Shown: positions 16,744 to 26,270, counted from the stretch's first letter. The stretch: DNA of 64,000 nt from Bradyrhizobium centrolobii (GCF_001641635.1 NZ_LUUB01000114.1:1-64000); one strand, 5' to 3'. Notes: generated by a model from the sequence alone, not told the origin. Program-made: numbers and translations.

Positions 16744-17001
16744 ATGGCCGGCGTGAATCCTTCGGCAAAAACCTTCACGCCCAAACAGGGGCAGTACCTT
16801 GCCTTCATCCACCTCTATACGCGGCTGCACCGCAGGCCCCCGGCGGAAACCGACATGCAGGAATATTTTCGCGTCAGCCCGCCCTCGGTTCACCAAATGG
16901 TGCTGACGCTGGAACGCGCCGGCCTCATCAGAAGACAGCCAAGGACGCCTCGCAGCATTGAGGTTCTCGTCGATCCCATAAACCTGCCGGAGCTAGTCTG
17001 A
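16744..17001 (+). CDS. LexA-like winged-helix protein divergent from IS630
   Basis: An 85-residue protein: MAGVNPSAKTFTPKQGQYLA, RLHRRPPAETDMQEYFRVSP and SVHQMVLTLERAGLIRRQP. This is a winged helix-turn-helix of the LexA N-terminal type without the peptidase domain. Such proteins often sit next to IS630-type transposases in rhizobia (recollection). The ATG at 16744 lies 42 bp from the transposase start, on the opposite strand, so they share a promoter region. It could repress the transposase, but this is a guess. Confidence 0.7.
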   Translation: MAGVNPSAKTFTPKQGQYLAFIHLYTRLHRRPPAETDMQEYFRVSPPSVHQMVLTLERAGLIRRQPRTPRSIEVLVDPINLPELV

Positions 17002-17229
17002 CCGCCCCAGATCCAACCGGTCAAAATCACTGTGCAGAGCCACTAGATGGCCCGAATATGTCGCGTGGCTTGCTGATCGAGTTGCAAAATTCAAGAAAGC
17101 ATTTGAGCCACAAATTAGAAAGCTGAACTTTCCGGTGGGCCAAGCCCCCGAACTGCAAGCCTAACAGCGGCGCATGCTTTATCCCGCCTCGATAGGCGCA
17201 GCGAGAGCCCGAAGTGTCATGCCTGTTGT

Positions 17230-17513
17230 TCAGGGCGTCAGTACTCTCTCGCCAAGCGCCAACGCGGCATATTTCCGCGCCGTCCAATCGCGCTCTTCTC
17301 GCCACTGCTCGAAATCGGCTTCCGCTCGCTTAGACAAGAACACCGTCCATTCCGCCAAGAGCGCGACACGCGCGCTCTCGAATGTCGCGGCTGTGCCGGA
17401 GGTGATTCGGCCCGGGATAGAAGCCGCATCGCCATTGCCATGGATCGCTCTCGGCCGGATTGCCCGCTGCGCAGGCCGATGCTCCCGACGTGGACATCGC
17501 CGTAGTAGATCAT
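17230..17513 (-). pseudogene. Conserved rhizobial hypothetical, frameshifted (copy 1)
   Basis: Begins MIYYGDVHVGSIGLRSG at 17513. An extra G shifts the frame; the next part (WQWRCGFYPG) is in a second frame, and the end (SGTAATFESARVALLAEWTV, FLSKRAEADFEQWREERDW, TARKYAAL) is in a third, with its stop at 17230. Two frameshifts show decay. A second decayed copy is at 32142-32390. The function of the family is unknown. Confidence 0.65.
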
Positions 17514-17641
17514 CGTCCGACTCACCGAATTGATGGTCGTGATGCTGGCGCAGCCCGATGCCGCCGGCGCAGATCTCAGAAAGCCCGTAACCGCCAGCGG
17601 CTGGCCGCTCACGCCCGCCGGCTGAGGCGGTGAATAAAGAA

Positions 17642-17663
17642 ACGGGGGCTTCGGCCCCCGTTC
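17642..17663. terminator. Strong UUCG hairpin
   Basis: AACGGGGGC-TTCG-GCCCCCGTT is a perfect 9-bp stem with a TTCG loop. On the minus strand it is followed by TCTTTATT, so it may terminate minus-strand transcription. The surrounding 17514-17966 holds no other recognised gene. Confidence 0.5.
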
Positions 17664-17966
17664 ACTTGTTGCGCCAGTCGCTCGTCCTTCTGGTGCTTTC
17701 AAGAAGTTTGGCTCGCTCGGCTGCTATGGTCCATTCAATCGGCTGGGCTCGCTCTCGCGTTATGGTGCTCTCAGGCTCGATGGCTGGCCTACATGTATTA
17801 GGCGCAATGCCAATTTCAATGACGGAGGGCGCGGGCTTCGGTCCCTCACCCTAGGCCGCCGCTTCACGCTGGCGGGCCTTGTAACTCGTAAAGCGATCCC
17901 GTCTGTTCCATGTATGACTTTGGTGCCCATTAAGATAATGGGCTCAAAAAGCACACTGGCGCGCGC

Positions 17967-18309
17967 CTACTCTTGAGAGTCCTCGGGGTCCACGATCTTG
18001 ATGGCGATCCCCGGCCGATCCGGCGGAGCTTTGTTGTCAAGCTCCTTCAGCTTCCACTTGGCCAGTTTCATCTTGTTCTGAAACTCTCGACGCTGCGGCG
18101 ATCCCTCCTCATGCGCGTGAACCGCGTCACTCCTGACGGCGCTCGATGCCATCGCTGGCAAGGTCATTAACAATGCCGTCAACGTCTCGATCCTCAGGAT
18201 GATGCCGATCTTGCGGTTCGCGACGTCGAATACGATGAGCTTGACCGCAGTTCCGTCGGTCGCAGTCTCGAAATTGACCAGTCTTCTGAACCTCGATTTC
18301 GGTTGTCAT
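17967..18309 (-). pseudogene. Conserved hypothetical, one frameshift
   Basis: ATG at 18309 gives MTTEIEVQKTG. After a one-base shift near 18270 the protein continues FETATDGTAVKLIVFDVANR, KIGIILRIETLTALLMTLPA and MASSAVRSDAVHAHEEG, with its stop at 17967. The continuous second half looks like a real, conserved small rhizobial protein, so the break is probably a mutation, though a sequencing error cannot be excluded. Function unknown. Confidence 0.5.
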
Positions 18310-18477
18310 ATCGCGCCTCGTTCCTCCTTCGGCGCGTAGCGCATCGGCGCGGCGTCGGAACTCCGTTTCTTCGCCTCAAATTCCGGACGAGTTCGATTTG
18401 AGAGCAGAATTCGGAGTGACCACCGGCGGCGAAGGGTTCGAGCTGCCAATCTTGATCAGCAAGGGAGCCGAGGAGCG

Positions 18478-18702
18478 ATGTCGCTGATTGATCTCAATGT
18501 GATTGCAGCCGTGCGTGGGGATGGCCCGGATCCGAAGCTGCGCGAGCTGCTCCAGCGGGCGGCTGTGTCGCCACATTACGAAGTGGTGGTGCGGTCCGAT
18601 GGAATGCTCCAGGCTGGGCCAAGTCCGGGAACCGGGGAAGTGGAGATAGCGTCGGCGGTTGAGGTCGAGCTTCAGCAGCTCCTGGATGCTCAGGCGAGGT
18701 GA
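18478..18702 (+). CDS. Small hypothetical protein
   Basis: 74 residues: MSLIDLNVIAAVRGDGPDPK, LRELLQRAAVSPHYEVVVRS, then an acidic end. GAGGAG lies 3 bases before the ATG. Codon use looks like that of coding DNA. The product is not recognised. It is the only plausible plus-strand gene between the IS630 region and the IclR gene. Confidence 0.45.
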   Translation: MSLIDLNVIAAVRGDGPDPKLRELLQRAAVSPHYEVVVRSDGMLQAGPSPGTGEVEIASAVEVELQQLLDAQAR

Positions 18703-19284
18703 CGGAGGCGCTGTTGTCGGCGGAAGCGTGCCCTATAAAGGCGCCGGGTCGACAGACGGCCTTCCGGGGTGGTCTCAGCCAGCGCCCGCTTTCTTCCGAC
18801 GTGGCGGTCGAGCTTTTTACCTTGGCAGTAACCGTGGCTTTTTTGGGTCTCGGAAGGCCGAAATGCTTTATCTTTACGGAAACCGTAGCGTCTGAGCGTG
18901 GGGTCAAAGGACGGGTTTCGCGATGTAGAACGTGGCACGCAAAGCCCAACCGCGCGATGTCAAACGCAAAAAGTGACAAAGGCCCTTCATTAGATCGTAA
19001 CCTGAGCTGAATGTCTGTATCGGTCGTTGCGCCTCCAGGATTTAAGCCTACTGGGAATCATCCAAGTCCGGCGATGATTGCGTGCAAACGGCGGCTTTTG
19101 ACGAACTACAAAGGATCGCCGTCATGATTTAGGCTGCCCTTCGATAGGAAAACAGGGCTTCGGAAATAGTGGGTCCAGCGATGTAGCGGACCCCCGCTAC
19201 CAATCGTACGATTTTGCACGCCAATCTACGATTTTGTACGATTTTCCTTCGCTGGATGGTCGCGCTTCGAACTCGATGCGCCCG
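18703..19284. other. No gene recognised
   Basis: Short ORFs here overlap one another in several frames. Two details are noted. The segment around 18855-18905 recurs in part at 39.86 and 40.01 kb. A GTAGCGG-ACCC-CCGCTAC hairpin at 19184-19201 resembles one at 25.2 kb. Confidence 0.4.
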
Positions 19285-20064
19285 TTAGCTCGCCTGCAGC
19301 ATCTTTTCGATCTTGCGGATTTCGGCGCGGAGCAGGCGCGCGATTTTCTCGATGCGCTCCGGCGGAAGCCTGCTCTCGATGGCGGCGATGCTGATCGAAC
19401 CCGCAAGCCCACCATCGGCATGGCGCACGGCCATGCCGACAGCAGCGATGCCAAGCGCGCGGTGCGGATTGACCGCGTATCCGCGGATGCGCGCGGCTGA
19501 AACAAGCTCTGCCAGCTGTGCCGGCGTGATGTCGCCGTAATCCTTCAGTCGCGGCGCGTTGGCGGCGAGGATGCTATCGGCTTCTTCTTCCGGCAAGGCG
19601 GCGATCATGGCGACGCCACCGCAGCCGACACCGAGCGGAATGCGGCTGCCGACATCGACGGTAAAAGCCTTGATGGGAAAACTGCCGGCCCTGCGCTCGA
19701 CGCACAGTGCGTCGTTGCCGCCGCGTACGGCGAGGAAAACCGTATCGCCCGTCTGATCGGCAAGAAAGTCGATCGCCTGGCGCGCGAGTTCGCGCAAATG
19801 GAATCGCGGCTCTGCCAGCAAGCCAAGCTCGTAGATGAACGGGCCAAGATGATAGCGGCGCGTGGTCTCCTGCTGGCTCGCCATGCCTTCCGCGATCAGG
19901 CCTTGGAGGATGCGATGTGCGGTCGGACGCTCGAGTCCGGTCTCGCGCGCAATGTCGGCCATGCGGGCGCCGGATTGGCTGCGTCGCGCCAGCGCGCGAA
20001 GCACGGCGGCGGCGCGCCCAATGCTTTGAGTGCCGCTGGGTTTGCTGGTATCTGCCGTCGTCAT
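19285..20064 (-). CDS. IclR-family transcriptional regulator
   Basis: A 259-residue regulator. The N-terminal winged helix is QSIGRAAAVLRALARRSQSG, MADIARETGLERPTAHRILQ and GLIAEGM. The C-terminal effector-binding (GAF-like) domain includes VERRAGSFPIKAFTVDVGSR, IPLGVGCGGVAMIAALPEEE and the AGSISIAAIESRLP strand. The ATG at 20064 is chosen over 20184 because the conserved domain starts right after it and the upstream extension covers promoter DNA. The gene is divergent from the transporter operon. A palindrome lies 9 bp before its start, suggesting autoregulation. The ligand is probably the transported carboxylate or a product of it (inference). Confidence 0.9.
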   Translation of the reverse strand: MTTADTSKPSGTQSIGRAAAVLRALARRSQSGARMADIARETGLERPTAHRILQGLIAEGMASQQETTRRYHLGPFIYELGLLAEPRFHLRELARQAIDFLADQTGDTVFLAVRGGNDALCVERRAGSFPIKAFTVDVGSRIPLGVGCGGVAMIAALPEEEADSILAANAPRLKDYGDITPAQLAELVSAARIRGYAVNPHRALGIAAVGMAVRHADGGLAGSISIAAIESRLPPERIEKIARLLRAEIRKIEKMLQAS

Positions 20065-20072
20065 CAGATTGA

Positions 20073-20087
20073 GTCCACTATATGGAT
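20073..20087. promoter_or_regulatory. Candidate IclR operator 1
   Basis: GTCCACTATATGGAT is an imperfect palindrome with TCCA and TGGA arms. It lies 9 bp from the iclR start, where binding would block its transcription. Confidence 0.55.
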
Positions 20088-20178
20088 CTAATAAGTGCGG
20101 TGGCCGCGCAAAATGAGGCCATTGACAAGCCGTATAGAGTGCTTCACAAGCCGCGCCTACAATCAGAATTGAAATATA

Positions 20179-20193
20179 GTCCATAATGTGGAC
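20179..20193. promoter_or_regulatory. Candidate IclR operator 2
   Basis: GTCCATAATGTGGAC has perfect 5-bp arms and the same spacing as the site at 20073. It lies 26 bp before the TctC gene. Confidence 0.6.
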
Positions 20194-20219
20194 ATGTCAA
20201 GTCGCGGAGGAAGCTCGTG

Positions 20220-21194
20220 ATGAGCAGGAATTGGTTGGGGGCGTTGGTCGCTTCGTTCGTGGTGTGGGGCATGTCGAGCCCGGCCGCTCAGGCGGACAGC
20301 TACCCGTCGAAGCCGATTCATCTCGTGGTCGGCTATGCGGCCGGCGGCTCGACTGACCTTGTTGCGCGCGTGGTGGGGCAGCGGTTGGCGGAGGCGCTGG
20401 GTCAGCCGGTGGTGATCGACAACCGGCCGGGTGCAGGCGGGACGATTGCATCAGACCAGGTGGCGCGGTCCGCCCCCGACGGCCACACCATCTTCATGAG
20501 CACCATAGCCAACACCATCAACACCAGCCTCTATCCGAAACTGCCGTTCGACTTCGCCGCCGACTTCGCGCCGATCAGCCTTGTCGCGACGGTACCCAAT
20601 GTTCTCGTGGTCAATCCCGATCTGCCGGCGACCAATCTGAAGGAATTTATCGCGCTGGCGAAGAGCAAGCCGGGTCAACTCAATTTCGCCTCATCGGGCA
20701 CCGGTTCATCGATTCATCTGAGCGGCGAATTGTTCAACATGGTGGCGCAGGTGCAGCTTGTGCACGTGCCCTACAAGGGCAGTGCGCCGGCGGTGGTCGA
20801 TCTGATTAGCGGCCAGGTCCAGTCGATGTTCGACAATCTGTCCTCATCGCTGCCTTACATCAAGGCTGGCAAGTTGCGGGCGCTCGCGGTGACGAGTGCG
20901 CAACGTTCGGCGGCGGCGCCGGATATCCCGACGATGGCGGAGGCCGGTTTGCCGGGCTGCGAAGTGACCTCCTGGTTTGCGCTGGTGGCGCCGGCGAAAA
21001 CGCCGAAGGCGATCATCGTACGCCTCAACGAGGAGGTGCGCAGGATCCTCGGAGAGCCCGCCGTCAAGACGCGTCTCTCCGAACTCGGCGCCGACGTCGC
21101 GCCAAGCACACCTGAAGAGCTTGCCGCGCTGATCGCGTCGGAGACGGCAAAGTGGGCCAGCGTCATCAAGGCCTCCGGCGCCAGCATTGAATGA
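20220..21194 (+). CDS. TctC/Bug-type periplasmic solute-binding protein
   Basis: A 324-residue receptor of a tripartite tricarboxylate transporter. The signal peptide is MSRNWLGALVASFVVWGMSS, cleaved after AQA. The mature protein begins DSYPSKPIHLVVGYAAGGST, the classic Bug motif, followed by LAEALGQPVVIDNRPGAGG and VPYKGSAPAVVDLISGQVQ. Either GTG 20217 or ATG 20220 can serve as start; GGAGG is well placed. It captures an organic acid in the periplasm and passes it to TctAB. The ligand cannot be read from sequence. It is the first gene of the operon, which also carries a TPP enzyme. Confidence 0.9.
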   Translation: MSRNWLGALVASFVVWGMSSPAAQADSYPSKPIHLVVGYAAGGSTDLVARVVGQRLAEALGQPVVIDNRPGAGGTIASDQVARSAPDGHTIFMSTIANTINTSLYPKLPFDFAADFAPISLVATVPNVLVVNPDLPATNLKEFIALAKSKPGQLNFASSGTGSSIHLSGELFNMVAQVQLVHVPYKGSAPAVVDLISGQVQSMFDNLSSSLPYIKAGKLRALAVTSAQRSAAAPDIPTMAEAGLPGCEVTSWFALVAPAKTPKAIIVRLNEEVRRILGEPAVKTRLSELGADVAPSTPEELAALIASETAKWASVIKASGASIE

Positions 21195-21253
21195 CATCCG
21201 GCGATCGCGCGCCGCGACACGTTTCCTGATTTTCCAATGGAGTGATTGAGACC

Positions 21254-23020
21254 ATGAACCAGCATGTTGACATCAAGGCCGAGTCCGACGTCGGCCTCCT
21301 GGAGATCTCTGGCGGCGAGGCGATCGCCCGCATGATCCAGGCCTTCGATGGTGGCGCGATGTTCGGCATGGGCGGATTTCAGCTTTTGCCGTTCTACGAT
21401 GCGGCGCGCCGCTTCGGAATGCGCCATTATCTTGTCAATGACGAGCGTACCGGGATCTTCGCCGCCGATGCCTATGCCAAGGTGTCGGGGCAAGTCGGTC
21501 TCGCCGACGCGACCCTTGGACCGGGCGCAACGAACCTCGTGACCGGACTGATGGAGGCTTTCAATTCGGGCACGCCGCTCGTGGTCCTAGTCGGCAACAC
21601 CCACCGGGATCACTCCTGGAAGAACATGACCCAGGAATGCCGGCAGACCGACGTGCTGCGTCCGGTGTGCAAGGACGTGATCCGTATCGAGCAGGTCGCT
21701 CGCATCCCCGAGTTGATGCGCCGCGCGTTCGCCGTGGCGACGTCGGGTCGGCCGGGGCCGGTGGTGGTGGACATTCCCGAGGACGTCTCGCATGCCGTTC
21801 ATCCGTTCAACGCAGCTGATTTTTATGGCGACGCGATCTATCGCGGCGCGCCGGCATTGCGCGCCCGTCCGGACGGAGCGAGTGTTGCCCGTGCTGCCGA
21901 GCTGATCGCCGCCGCCAAGGCGCCGATCATTCTCGCCGGCGGTGGCGTTCATCTGTCCGGCGCCAACGAGCAACTCACCGAGTTCGCCCGCGCCTACAAT
22001 TTGCCGGTGGCGCACACGCTGACGGGCAAGGGCGCGATTGCCTGTAGCGATCCGCTCAACGCCGGCCTGTTCGGCCGCTATGACCGCTTCGCCAATCAGC
22101 TCATCGAGGAGGCCGATCTCCTGCTGGTGGTCGGCTGCAAGCTCGGCGAGATTGCGACGAAGCGCTACACGGTGCCCGCGCCGGGGAAGCGGCTGATCCA
22201 TCTCGACTGTGTCGCCGAGGAATTCGATCGCACCATGCCGGCGAGCCTGCGGCTGTGGGGCGATGTGCGGCTCGGCCTTGCCGATCTCGCGGCGGCGCTC
22301 GCGCCGGAACAGCAGCGGCTGCGCGCGCTCTGGGCGGGCCGGCCGGCGGACACTGCCGAGCGGATGGCCAACTGGCGCCGCAAGGTCGGCGCGCGTCTCA
22401 ACTCCGAGGAATGCCCGGTCGACATTGCCCGCCTGATGACGGAAATCAACGCGGCGCTGCCCGCCGACGGTTATCTCGTTGCCGATGGCGGCTTTGCCGC
22501 GCATTGGGGTGGGCTGTTGTTGGACACCAAGCAGCCTGGCCGCGCCTTCGTTCCGGATCGCGGATCGGCCTCGATCGGCTACGGCCTGCCGGGCGCGATC
22601 GGCGCGGCGCTGGCGGCGGCCGGGCGTCCCGTCTTCGCGCTCACCGGCGACGGCGGCTTCAACATGATGATCGGCGAATTGGAGACGGCGCGCCGCCTCG
22701 CGCTCGATTTCACGATCATCGTCGTCAACAATGCTGCTTCGGGCTACATCAAGGCGTTGCAGCACCTGATGTACGGCGCCGGCGCCTATCACGCCTCGGA
22801 CCTGAGCGAGACCAACTACGCCGACGTCGCTACGGCGATGGGCTGTCATGGTATCCGCGTCGAGCGCCCCGATCAGCTCGCGCCCGCCTTCAAGGAAGCG
22901 CTGTCGCATCGCGGCAGTCCCACGGTGATCGACGTGGTGGTGACGCGCGATCCCGCCAAGATGCTTCCCGGGGTCGACAGCCGGACCGTGAAGATCAAGA
23001 AGGGCGACCGGATTGCGTAA
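21254..23020 (+). CDS. Thiamine-pyrophosphate enzyme, acetolactate-synthase-like
   Basis: A 588-residue member of the TPP-dependent decarboxylase/IlvB superfamily. In the N-terminal Pyr domain (about 15-180) the catalytic Glu is in YLVNDERTGIFAADAYAKVS. The central domain (about 200-330) has PIILAGGGVHLSG. The C-terminal PP domain has the Mg/TPP motif GDGGFNMMIGELETARRL, ending in VVNN. Relatives include acetolactate synthase, oxalyl-CoA decarboxylase and sulfoacetaldehyde acetyltransferase; no small regulatory subunit is nearby, which argues against a biosynthetic IlvB. Its place between TctC and TctB suggests it acts on the imported acid, for example by decarboxylating a 2-oxo acid (inference). 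Confidence 0.85.
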   Translation: MNQHVDIKAESDVGLLEISGGEAIARMIQAFDGGAMFGMGGFQLLPFYDAARRFGMRHYLVNDERTGIFAADAYAKVSGQVGLADATLGPGATNLVTGLMEAFNSGTPLVVLVGNTHRDHSWKNMTQECRQTDVLRPVCKDVIRIEQVARIPELMRRAFAVATSGRPGPVVVDIPEDVSHAVHPFNAADFYGDAIYRGAPALRARPDGASVARAAELIAAAKAPIILAGGGVHLSGANEQLTEFARAYNLPVAHTLTGKGAIACSDPLNAGLFGRYDRFANQLIEEADLLLVVGCKLGEIATKRYTVPAPGKRLIHLDCVAEEFDRTMPASLRLWGDVRLGLADLAAALAPEQQRLRALWAGRPADTAERMANWRRKVGARLNSEECPVDIARLMTEINAALPADGYLVADGGFAAHWGGLLLDTKQPGRAFVPDRGSASIGYGLPGAIGAALAAAGRPVFALTGDGGFNMMIGELETARRLALDFTIIVVNNAASGYIKALQHLMYGAGAYHASDLSETNYADVATAMGCHGIRVERPDQLAPAFKEALSHRGSPTVIDVVVTRDPAKMLPGVDSRTVKIKKGDRIA

Positions 23021-23033
23021 GACGGCCGAAATC

Positions 23034-23525
23034 ATGACCGATCACATCACGGGGCATCATCGCTCGACGTCCCTGATCCGTCGCCTCGGCAAGGATCGGA
23101 TCGGCGCCCTGCTGCTGATCCTGATCGGGGCGGGCATCGCCCTTACGGGGATGACCTATCGCATGGGCACGGCGACCCGCATGGGACCGGGTTACATGCC
23201 GTTCTTCTACGGCGTGCTGATGGTGCTCGTCGGCGTCGCGATCGCCGTCACGGCGAGACCGGTCGACGAACAGCGGGGTGATGTCGTGCCGGTCAACTGG
23301 CGGGCCTGGCTGTGCATCCTCGGCGGTCTTGTCGCGTTTGCGGTCATTGCCGTCTATGGCGGTCTGGTGCCGGCGACCTTCGTCGCCGTCTTCGTCGCGG
23401 CGATGGGGAGCAAAGCCAATTCGATACGCGACGCGGCGCTGCTCGCGGCCGGACTCGCCGTCGCCGCGGTGTTGGTCTTCAGCTACGGACTGAAGCTACA
23501 GCTTGCGCTGTTCGCTTGGGGTTGA
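23034..23525 (+). CDS. TctB-family small membrane subunit
   Basis: A 163-residue small integral subunit of the tripartite tricarboxylate transporter. About four to five hydrophobic segments: IGALLLILIGAGIALTG, MPFFYGVLMVLVGVAIAV, WLCILGGLVAFAVIAVYG and the C-terminal pair. The TATRMGPGYMPFFYG motif after the first segment is typical for TctB. An in-frame TTG at 23013 overlapping the previous gene is a possible earlier start; the ATG at 23034 gives the better N-terminus. It is followed after 8 bp by tctA. Confidence 0.85.
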   Translation: MTDHITGHHRSTSLIRRLGKDRIGALLLILIGAGIALTGMTYRMGTATRMGPGYMPFFYGVLMVLVGVAIAVTARPVDEQRGDVVPVNWRAWLCILGGLVAFAVIAVYGGLVPATFVAVFVAAMGSKANSIRDAALLAAGLAVAAVLVFSYGLKLQLALFAWG

Positions 23526-23533
23526 GTGGGGGA

Positions 23534-25054
23534 ATGGTGATGGAACAGGCGCTGGCCGATCTCTGGTACGGTTTTGGAGTGGCGCTGCAGCCGGCGAACC
23601 TGATGTGGGTCGTGATCGGCGTGGTGCTGGGTAATCTCATCGGCGTGCTGCCCGGCATGGGCGCGATGACCACCATCTCGATGCTGTTGCCGCTGACCTA
23701 TGTGATTCCGGCGGTGCCCGCGATCCTCATGCTCGCGGGGATATTCTACGGGTCGATGTATGGCGGGGCCATCTGCGCCATCCTGCTCAATCTGCCGAGC
23801 CATCCGCCGCACGCTGTGACCTGCATCGACGGCTATCCGATGACGCTGAACGGGCGCGGCGGCGCCGCGCTCGGCATCACCATGATGGCGTCGTTCTTCG
23901 CCGCGTCGGTCGGGATTGTGCTGATGGTCTTTGTCTCGCCGCTGCTGGAGGCCGTTGCGTTCAAGTTCGGCCCGACCGAGATCAGCGCGGTCATGCTGCT
24001 CGGACTGCTGGCCGGAGCGACAATGGCGCGCGGCCTGCCACTCAAGGGCATCGCCATGACGTTGTTCGGGCTCTTCGTCGGAGCGATCGGCACCGACGTC
24101 AGCAGCGGCGTCCAACGCTACACTTTCGGCCTGCGGGAGCTCGCCGACGGCGTGGATCTTGCGGCGCTCTCGCTCGGACTGTTCGGCATCTCGGACTTTC
24201 TGCTCACGGTCAACCGGCGGGAGGTCGCGACTACAACGACACGCCTCACGATGAGGCAGATGATGCCGACTCGCAATGAACTGAAGGCCGCGATCCTGCC
24301 GATGCTGCGCGGCACCGGAATCGGCGCCATCTTCGGCGCCATGCCCGGTACCGGGCCGACCATCACCACCTTCGTGGCCTATGCGCTTGAACGGAAGATC
24401 GCGAAATCGCCGGAGCGTTTCGGCAAGGGAGCTATCGAGGGCGTGACGGCGCCCGAGGCGGCGGCTCACTCGAAGACGCAGATCGATTTCATCCCGACGA
24501 TGTCGCTCGGCATTCCCGGCGATCCGGTGATGGCGCTGCTGCTCGGCGCACTCATCATCAAGGGCATCAACACCGGGCCGCAATTGATCACCGAGCACCC
24601 CGACGTCTTCTGGGGGCTGGTCGCGAGCTTCTGGATCGGCAATTTGTTGCTGATGGTCTTGAACGTTCCGCTGATCGGGATTTGGGTACGGCTCTTGCGA
24701 ATGCCCTACCGCCTTCTGTTTCCCTCAGCGCTGTTCTTCATCGCGGTGGGCGTCTACAGCACGCACAACAGCGTGTTCGATATCCTCCTCGTTGCCGCCT
24801 TTGGCTGCGTCGGTGCGATCTTTCTGTTGCTTGAGTTTCCTGTGGCACCCATCGTGCTGGGTTTTGTTCTGGGCCCCATGCTGGAAGAGAACTTTCGCCG
24901 GGCGATGGTGCTGTCGCATGGCGATCTCATGATCTATCTGCAACGGCCCATCAGTGCCGGCTTCATCATCGCCTGTATGGTTCTGATCCTGCTGCAGCTC
25001 CACAGCTATCTGCGCGCTCCAGCGTCGGCGAGGCCGGCCTACGCTCCACATTGA
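23534..25054 (+). CDS. TctA-family large permease subunit
   Basis: A 506-residue main channel of the tripartite tricarboxylate transporter. About 11-12 membrane segments. Family signatures are WVVIGVVLGNLIGVLPGMGA near the start, GIFYGSMYGGAICAILLNLP, and the central IFGAMPGTGPTITTFVAYAL followed by GVTAPEAAAHSKTQ and SLGIPGDPVMALLLGAL. The ATG at 23534 is preceded by GGGGGA; the longer ORF from 23312 is an overlap with tctB. With TctB and TctC it forms a secondary importer of an organic acid. It is the last gene of the operon. Confidence 0.92.
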   Translation: MVMEQALADLWYGFGVALQPANLMWVVIGVVLGNLIGVLPGMGAMTTISMLLPLTYVIPAVPAILMLAGIFYGSMYGGAICAILLNLPSHPPHAVTCIDGYPMTLNGRGGAALGITMMASFFAASVGIVLMVFVSPLLEAVAFKFGPTEISAVMLLGLLAGATMARGLPLKGIAMTLFGLFVGAIGTDVSSGVQRYTFGLRELADGVDLAALSLGLFGISDFLLTVNRREVATTTTRLTMRQMMPTRNELKAAILPMLRGTGIGAIFGAMPGTGPTITTFVAYALERKIAKSPERFGKGAIEGVTAPEAAAHSKTQIDFIPTMSLGIPGDPVMALLLGALIIKGINTGPQLITEHPDVFWGLVASFWIGNLLLMVLNVPLIGIWVRLLRMPYRLLFPSALFFIAVGVYSTHNSVFDILLVAAFGCVGAIFLLLEFPVAPIVLGFVLGPMLEENFRRAMVLSHGDLMIYLQRPISAGFIIACMVLILLQLHSYLRAPASARPAYAPH

Positions 25055-25181
25055 CCGACTATACGTCCATGCCGCCATTGCGGCAGCATGGCATGATACT
25101 CGTGAGACCCGGACCTATCTGTTCCAGTCCCTTACGCCGTGCATCATGTGGCGGATTGAAGAAGGTAGTGCAAGTTGGTCA

Positions 25182-25202
25182 GGTGTGGGGAAAGGCGGTA
25201 GC
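25182..25202. repeat. Direct repeat, copy 1
   Basis: GGTGTGGGGAAAGGCGGTAG plus C, identical to 26271-26291 in the same orientation. Confidence 0.75.
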
Positions 25203-25559
25203 GCTCCCCCGCTACCAGATTCCATAGAAGCATCAGTCCGTTAGTTCGGCTCGAAGATCGTCCCCGCTGACCCACACTGCCCCGTAGCACATCGGTAGCG
25301 CGGTGTGCTCAGTCAGACGACAAACGAATCCCTGCCGAGGCAAGATGTCATTCGAAATCCCATAGGGCGTGCTGATGCAGCTCATCAAGGATTCCGCGCC
25401 TCGCCCTACGAAGGGAGGACGCTAGGATTCGTGGGGCAAATGCTGAATTGTGGAGCAGGCCCTGCAACGGCGTACAAGTCTCGCCCGTGCGCCTGCTCGT
25501 CCGCGCCTGTCTAAGGGATATGTCTTAGACTAGTGGTTCGATGCCGAGCGTACGTTGAG

Positions 25560-25582
25560 TTCGAATCCTTCTCGCTCCGCCA
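25560..25582 (+). other. tRNA-Ser-like 3' end (attachment-site scar)
   Basis: TTCGAATCC, then TTCTCGCTCCGCCA, looks like the T-loop, acceptor strand and CCA of a tRNA-Ser gene. No D-arm or anticodon arm was found upstream, so it is not a functional tRNA. Such 3' ends remain where an integrative element used a tRNA gene as its target. Confidence 0.5.
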
Positions 25583-26270
25583 CCCAGCCAAAGTCATTTC
25601 GTACTTCTATGTGTGGAGACAGGCCGAAAATCCGGCCGCTTTCCTGCTTTCTCCCGCCAGAGAAACCCCGTCGCCAATCAAGCTAGGCATTCGGTAGGCC
25701 CGGAGAACCGAATTTTCTCCGAATCTTAGTACCCAGCGAATCGGTCCAGTACGGCATTTTCGCGCAGACCAAGCGCTCATTGGGGAAGCGGTTTGGATCT
25801 CTCTCGCTCAACCGATGAGAACGAAGGACTCCCGATTCTATGCCAATCGATTTCGGAATTTGCGGGTTCGATCGGCCTTTGCATTCCGACGGGGGCGGTG
25901 CGCTTAGGGGCACTCAACCGGCCTGGGTAAAACAGCATCTCGCGCTTGGGGGGACTCTGGTGAAATTAGAAGCGTCCCATTGAAACTTGGCGTTGGTGAA
26001 AGGACCCGAGCCGCAATGAGCTACGTGAGATCGGACGGCGTGCATTGGGCACCCAGGAACGGAAGTCTGTCTTCGAGACCACGCGCTGTCCGGACGAGGT
26101 CGGGTATCGTGGCTCGCCCTGCTTCGTGCCACCGCTCACGATGATCTATAATACGCTTGATGGATACGATCGTTTCGTGGATTGCCGCCTAGGGCGTAAG
26201 AGCTGAGTGACTACGGTGTCATGAATTGCCTCATGCGAACGATTGGATGAGAGATATCGTGGGTTTGGCT

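Noticed and set aside
15157..16896. A single 579-codon protein on the minus strand
   Set aside because: It is a fusion of a truncated IS630 transposase, its antisense upstream region and a broken unrelated gene; not one native gene.
21587..23035. Minus-strand ORF of 482 codons
   Set aside because: Antisense to the TPP enzyme; no domain pattern.
23483..24598. Minus-strand ORF of 371 codons, His/Arg-rich
   Set aside because: Antisense to tctA; shadow frame.
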